Source of the DNA: a bacterium
Lineage (GTDB): Bacteria > RBG-13-66-14
Direction: 5' to 3'
Length of the DNA stretch: 8,183 nt
Assembly: GCA_026398675.1 (NCBI GenBank)
Contig: JAPLSK010000199.1
Location: 1 to 8,183 of the forward strand
Shown here in pieces: positions 6,057 to 8,183 of the stretch. A program made the translations under genes and the position numbers. Position 1 is the first letter of the stretch, and every line of letters begins with the position of its first letter. Under the pieces are notes generated by a model. The model had not been told where the DNA came from and searched no databases. It saw only the letters and a list, made by a program, of their open reading frames with translations.

Positions 6057-7402
6057 TAGATGAAGCGCAGGGCCCGGGCGGGTTGCATCCGGGCGGCTTT
6101 GGTGGCGGGATAGAGCCCGGCGATGACGCTGACGATGATTCCGGAGGCGAAGGCCTTGGCGAGCATCCCGGGCGTCACCAGGGCGTAGAACACGTTGTCC
6201 ATGGGGATGTTCACCACACTGGAAAGCTGGTCGCCGATGGTTATTCCCACGTTCTGCAAGATCAGTCCGATGGCGGCGCCGAACGCCACACCGACCACGG
6301 ACCCAATGACGCCTAGCACGGCCGCCTCGCCGATGAAGAGCATGAGCACCTGGCGCCCCTTGGCCCCCATGGCCATCAGCACGCCGATCTTGCGGGTGCG
6401 CTCGAAGACGTTGGTCAGCATGGTGTTGGCTATCATGGCCATGGCCAGCACGATCATGATGGCGCGGATGATGTCCATCATCTTCTGCCGCATCTGGATC
6501 ATATCGAGCATCACCTGGTTAAGCTCCTGCCAGGTGTAGGCCTCGAAGCCTTCGCGGGTGGGCGATTCGACCGGTTCGCCGGTATCCGCGCCCGAAGGCG
6601 AATCACCCGCGGCTACCGGCTCCGTCACGGAAGCGACCGCGGCATCGCCGTCGTCCGCCGTCGGAGTCAAGACGGCGAGGGCGGCCAGGACCTTTTCCTT
6701 CAGCGCCACGGATTGCAGGGGGTCCTCGCCGTTGACGATGACCGTGGTGGCGGCGTCGGGAAGCTCCAGATACGCCTGCGCGTCCGCCAGGAGCATGAGC
6801 GCCCCGCCCTCGTCTATCATCGGATTCGTCGTCGCCGCCAGCCCCACGACGGTCAGGTCAATGGCGGTCAGCGCGCCGTAGGCGGTCCGGGTGACGACGG
6901 TCAGCACGTCGCCCGGTTTCAGGCCCAGGAGCTCGGCCATGTGGTAGCCGACCACGCAACAGTCGGCGTCCGAGTCGTTGAGATATCTCCCCTCCGTGAT
7001 CCGCCCGGCCAGGTTCTGAATCCGCCCGGCGGCCTCGGGCTCGAGGCCCACGAAATACCCGCCCATCTCCTGCCCGCCGAAGGTGGCCAGACCGCCGAAG
7101 GTTATCTGGGCCGTGGCGTCCGTGACGCCCTCCGTGTTCCCGAGGGTCTCCATGACCCGGGAGAGGTGGCCGATGGCGATGTCGGTGGGCAGGGTGCGCC
7201 TTTCGTCGTAGTACTCCGGGGCGTAGAGCTGCAGGTGGCCGGTGGCCTCGACCGCCTTGTCGTTTATCTGCTTGTCCGTCCCGGCGATAAAGGAGTTGAT
7301 GACGACGATGGTCGCCAGGGCGATGGCGATGGCCGAGACGGTGATGAGGGAGCGTCTCTTGTTGCGCGTCACGCCGCGGACGGCGAGCTTGAGGTTATTC
7401 AC
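6056..7402 (-). CDS. ABC transporter permease, LolE/MacB/FtsX family (downstream paralog)
   Basis: A 448-residue inner-membrane permease. It has the family layout: first membrane helix at about 20-40, a large periplasmic domain, then three helices at about 311-332, 360-383 and 415-431 forming the FtsX domain. Conserved stretches include NTMLTNVFERTRKIGVLMAM and the C-terminal LYPATKAARMQPARALRFI. Such permeases pair with a LolD/MacB-type ATPase to move lipoproteins or other envelope substrates; the LolA-like gene next door favours lipoprotein or lipid handling. I chose GTG 7402-7400, not ATG 7435-7433, because GGAGG sits five bases before the GTG and the protein then begins MNNLKLAVRG, typical of the family; the ATG has no ribosome site. 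An Ala/Glu/Asp/Pro-rich insert (about residues 245-287) breaks the periplasmic domain. It is a tandem paralog of the permease at 7486 onward. Confidence 0.93.
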   Translation of the reverse strand: MNNLKLAVRGVTRNKRRSLITVSAIAIALATIVVINSFIAGTDKQINDKAVEATGHLQLYAPEYYDERRTLPTDIAIGHLSRVMETLGNTEGVTDATAQITFGGLATFGGQEMGGYFVGLEPEAAGRIQNLAGRITEGRYLNDSDADCCVVGYHMAELLGLKPGDVLTVVTRTAYGALTAIDLTVVGLAATTNPMIDEGGALMLLADAQAYLELPDAATTVIVNGEDPLQSVALKEKVLAALAVLTPTADDGDAAVASVTEPVAAGDSPSGADTGEPVESPTREGFEAYTWQELNQVMLDMIQMRQKMMDIIRAIMIVLAMAMIANTMLTNVFERTRKIGVLMAMGAKGRQVLMLFIGEAAVLGVIGSVVGVAFGAAIGLILQNVGITIGDQLSSVVNIPMDNVFYALVTPGMLAKAFASGIIVSVIAGLYPATKAARMQPARALRFI

Positions 7403-7407
7403 GGGGC

Positions 7408-7412
7408 CCTCC
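7408..7412 (-). promoter_or_regulatory. Ribosome binding site GGAGG deciding the permease start
   Basis: GGAGG on the minus strand lies five bases before GTG 7402. The alternative ATG at 7435, 33 bases upstream in frame, is preceded only by pyrimidine-rich sequence, so the shorter product is preferred. Confidence 0.7.
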
Positions 7413-7445
7413 CGGAGCTTCCCGGTAAATCTCATTAAGGATGGA

Positions 7446-7472
7446 AGGGCAAGGGGCTTAAGCCCCTTGTCT
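7446..7472. repeat. 27-bp intergenic repeat with perfect 20-bp palindrome, copy 2
   Basis: Identical over 27 bases to 6030-6056; the palindromic core is 7450-7469. It sits 13 bases after the stop of the upstream permease, in the 83-bp gap before the next permease. The two copies therefore flank the second permease gene as direct repeats (and, being palindromic, also as inverted ones). Confidence 0.85.
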
Positions 7473-7485
7473 CAACTCCCCGCAA

Positions 7486-8183
7486 TCAGATGAAGCGCAG
7501 GGCCTTGGTGGGCAGCATCCGGGCGGCCTTGATCGCGGGGTAAATTCCCGCCAGAACGCTGACTAAAACTCCCAGGCCGAAAGCCTGCGCCAGCATCATC
7601 GGCCGGACCATGGCGTAGAGGACCCGGTCTATGGGTACGTTTATAAGAGTGGTGAACTGGTCGCCCAGGTCTATACCGACGCTCTGCAGAATCAGTCCGA
7701 CCCCCGCGCCCAGAATGACGCCCGCCAGGGAGCCGATGGCCCCGAGCGTAGCCGCCTCACCGAGGAAAATTCCGAGTATCTGGCGCCCCTTGGCGCCCAT
7801 GGCCATCAGCACGCCGATCTCCTGGGTGCGCTCGAAGACGTTGGTCAGCATGGTGTTGGCGATCATGGCCGCCGCCAGGATGATCATGATGGCGCGGATG
7901 ATGTCCGTGATCTGGTTTTTGAAGTCCAACAGCTCGAAGATGAGGTGGTTCAGCTCGTACCAGGTGTAGCCCTCGAAACCGGCTTTGGTCGGGGCCTCGA
8001 CCTGCTCCGTCGGCACCTCGAACCCCCCGGTGGGAGCCTCCGCGAAAAGCGGCACCTCCTCCTCGGCGGCGGGCGCAACGGTTTGGGCCGGCTTCTCCTC
8101 GGGTTTCACCCCGGAGTTGAGCGCGGCGAGGATGGCGTCCTTGAGCTCTTCGGTTTTTTCCGGATCCTCCCCGTTGACGATGA
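7486..8183 (-). CDS. ABC transporter permease, LolE/MacB/FtsX family (upstream paralog, 5' end outside window)
   Basis: The frame is open from the window edge to TGA at 7488-7486, giving 231 visible residues of a protein probably about 430-450 long. The GTG at 8109-8107 is internal and not a start: codons upstream read IVNGEDP, matching VIVNGEDP in the neighbouring paralog. Visible parts are the end of the periplasmic domain, a Glu/Pro/Ala-rich insert, GFEGYTWYELN, and the FtsX domain with three membrane helices and the family end IKAARMLPTKALRFI. The first helix and most of the periplasmic domain lie outside. DNA and protein are strikingly similar to the next gene over the FtsX core, but not over the insert. 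The pair probably forms a heterodimeric permease (as LolC/LolE do), with the ATPase gene likely further upstream. Confidence 0.92.
   Translation of the reverse strand, partial: IVNGEDPEKTEELKDAILAALNSGVKPEEKPAQTVAPAAEEEVPLFAEAPTGGFEVPTEQVEAPTKAGFEGYTWYELNHLIFELLDFKNQITDIIRAIMIILAAAMIANTMLTNVFERTQEIGVLMAMGAKGRQILGIFLGEAATLGAIGSLAGVILGAGVGLILQSVGIDLGDQFTTLINVPIDRVLYAMVRPMMLAQAFGLGVLVSVLAGIYPAIKAARMLPTKALRFI

Noticed and set aside
7403..7435. ATG at 7435 as the start of the second permease
   Set aside because: It has no ribosome site, and the added 11 residues are not typical of the family. GTG 7402 has GGAGG at five bases.
6030..7472. Mobile element bounded by the two 27-bp repeats
   Set aside because: The only gene between the copies is an ordinary permease; there is no transposase, no target-site duplication and no change in base composition.

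Overview
This is a GC-rich stretch of bacterial genome in which every supportable gene lies on the minus strand and uses the standard code. A LolA-like protein and LolE/MacB-type permeases point to a diderm (Gram-negative type) bacterium. The zinc-ribbon/GYF_2 protein and the kinase-like/PQQ-propeller architecture are of the kind often seen in little-studied or uncultivated lineages, but the sequence alone does not fix a phylum. I see no sign of phage, transposase, CRISPR or RNA genes.

In transcription order (high to low coordinates), region 1 (8183-5283) is an envelope transport module. It holds a LolE/MacB-family ABC permease (5' end outside the window), a second tandem paralogous permease, and a secreted LolA-like protein. 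A 27-bp sequence containing a perfect 20-bp palindrome occurs in both gaps between these three genes. The ATPase partner is not in view and probably lies beyond 8183.

Region 2 (5286-4432) is a 261-residue protein with four CxxC pairs (two zinc ribbons) and two GYF_2-like modules. It has its own sigma70-type promoter, whose -35 box overlaps the stop codon of the LolA-like gene.

Region 3 (4431-4095) is a 337-bp non-coding gap. It contains C/G-rich degenerate repeats, two terminator-like hairpins in series, and then an extended -10 promoter reading into region 4.

Region 4 (4094-1) is an 874-residue membrane protein followed after 22 bp by dnaE, the replicative DNA polymerase III alpha subunit, of which the first 482 codons are visible. 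The membrane protein runs zinc ribbon, protein-kinase fold, transmembrane helix, PQQ-type beta-propeller. Its kinase fold has lost the catalytic Asp, Lys and Asn, so it is predicted to be a pseudokinase. It is the most unusual object in the window, both for its architecture and for its apparent co-transcription with dnaE.
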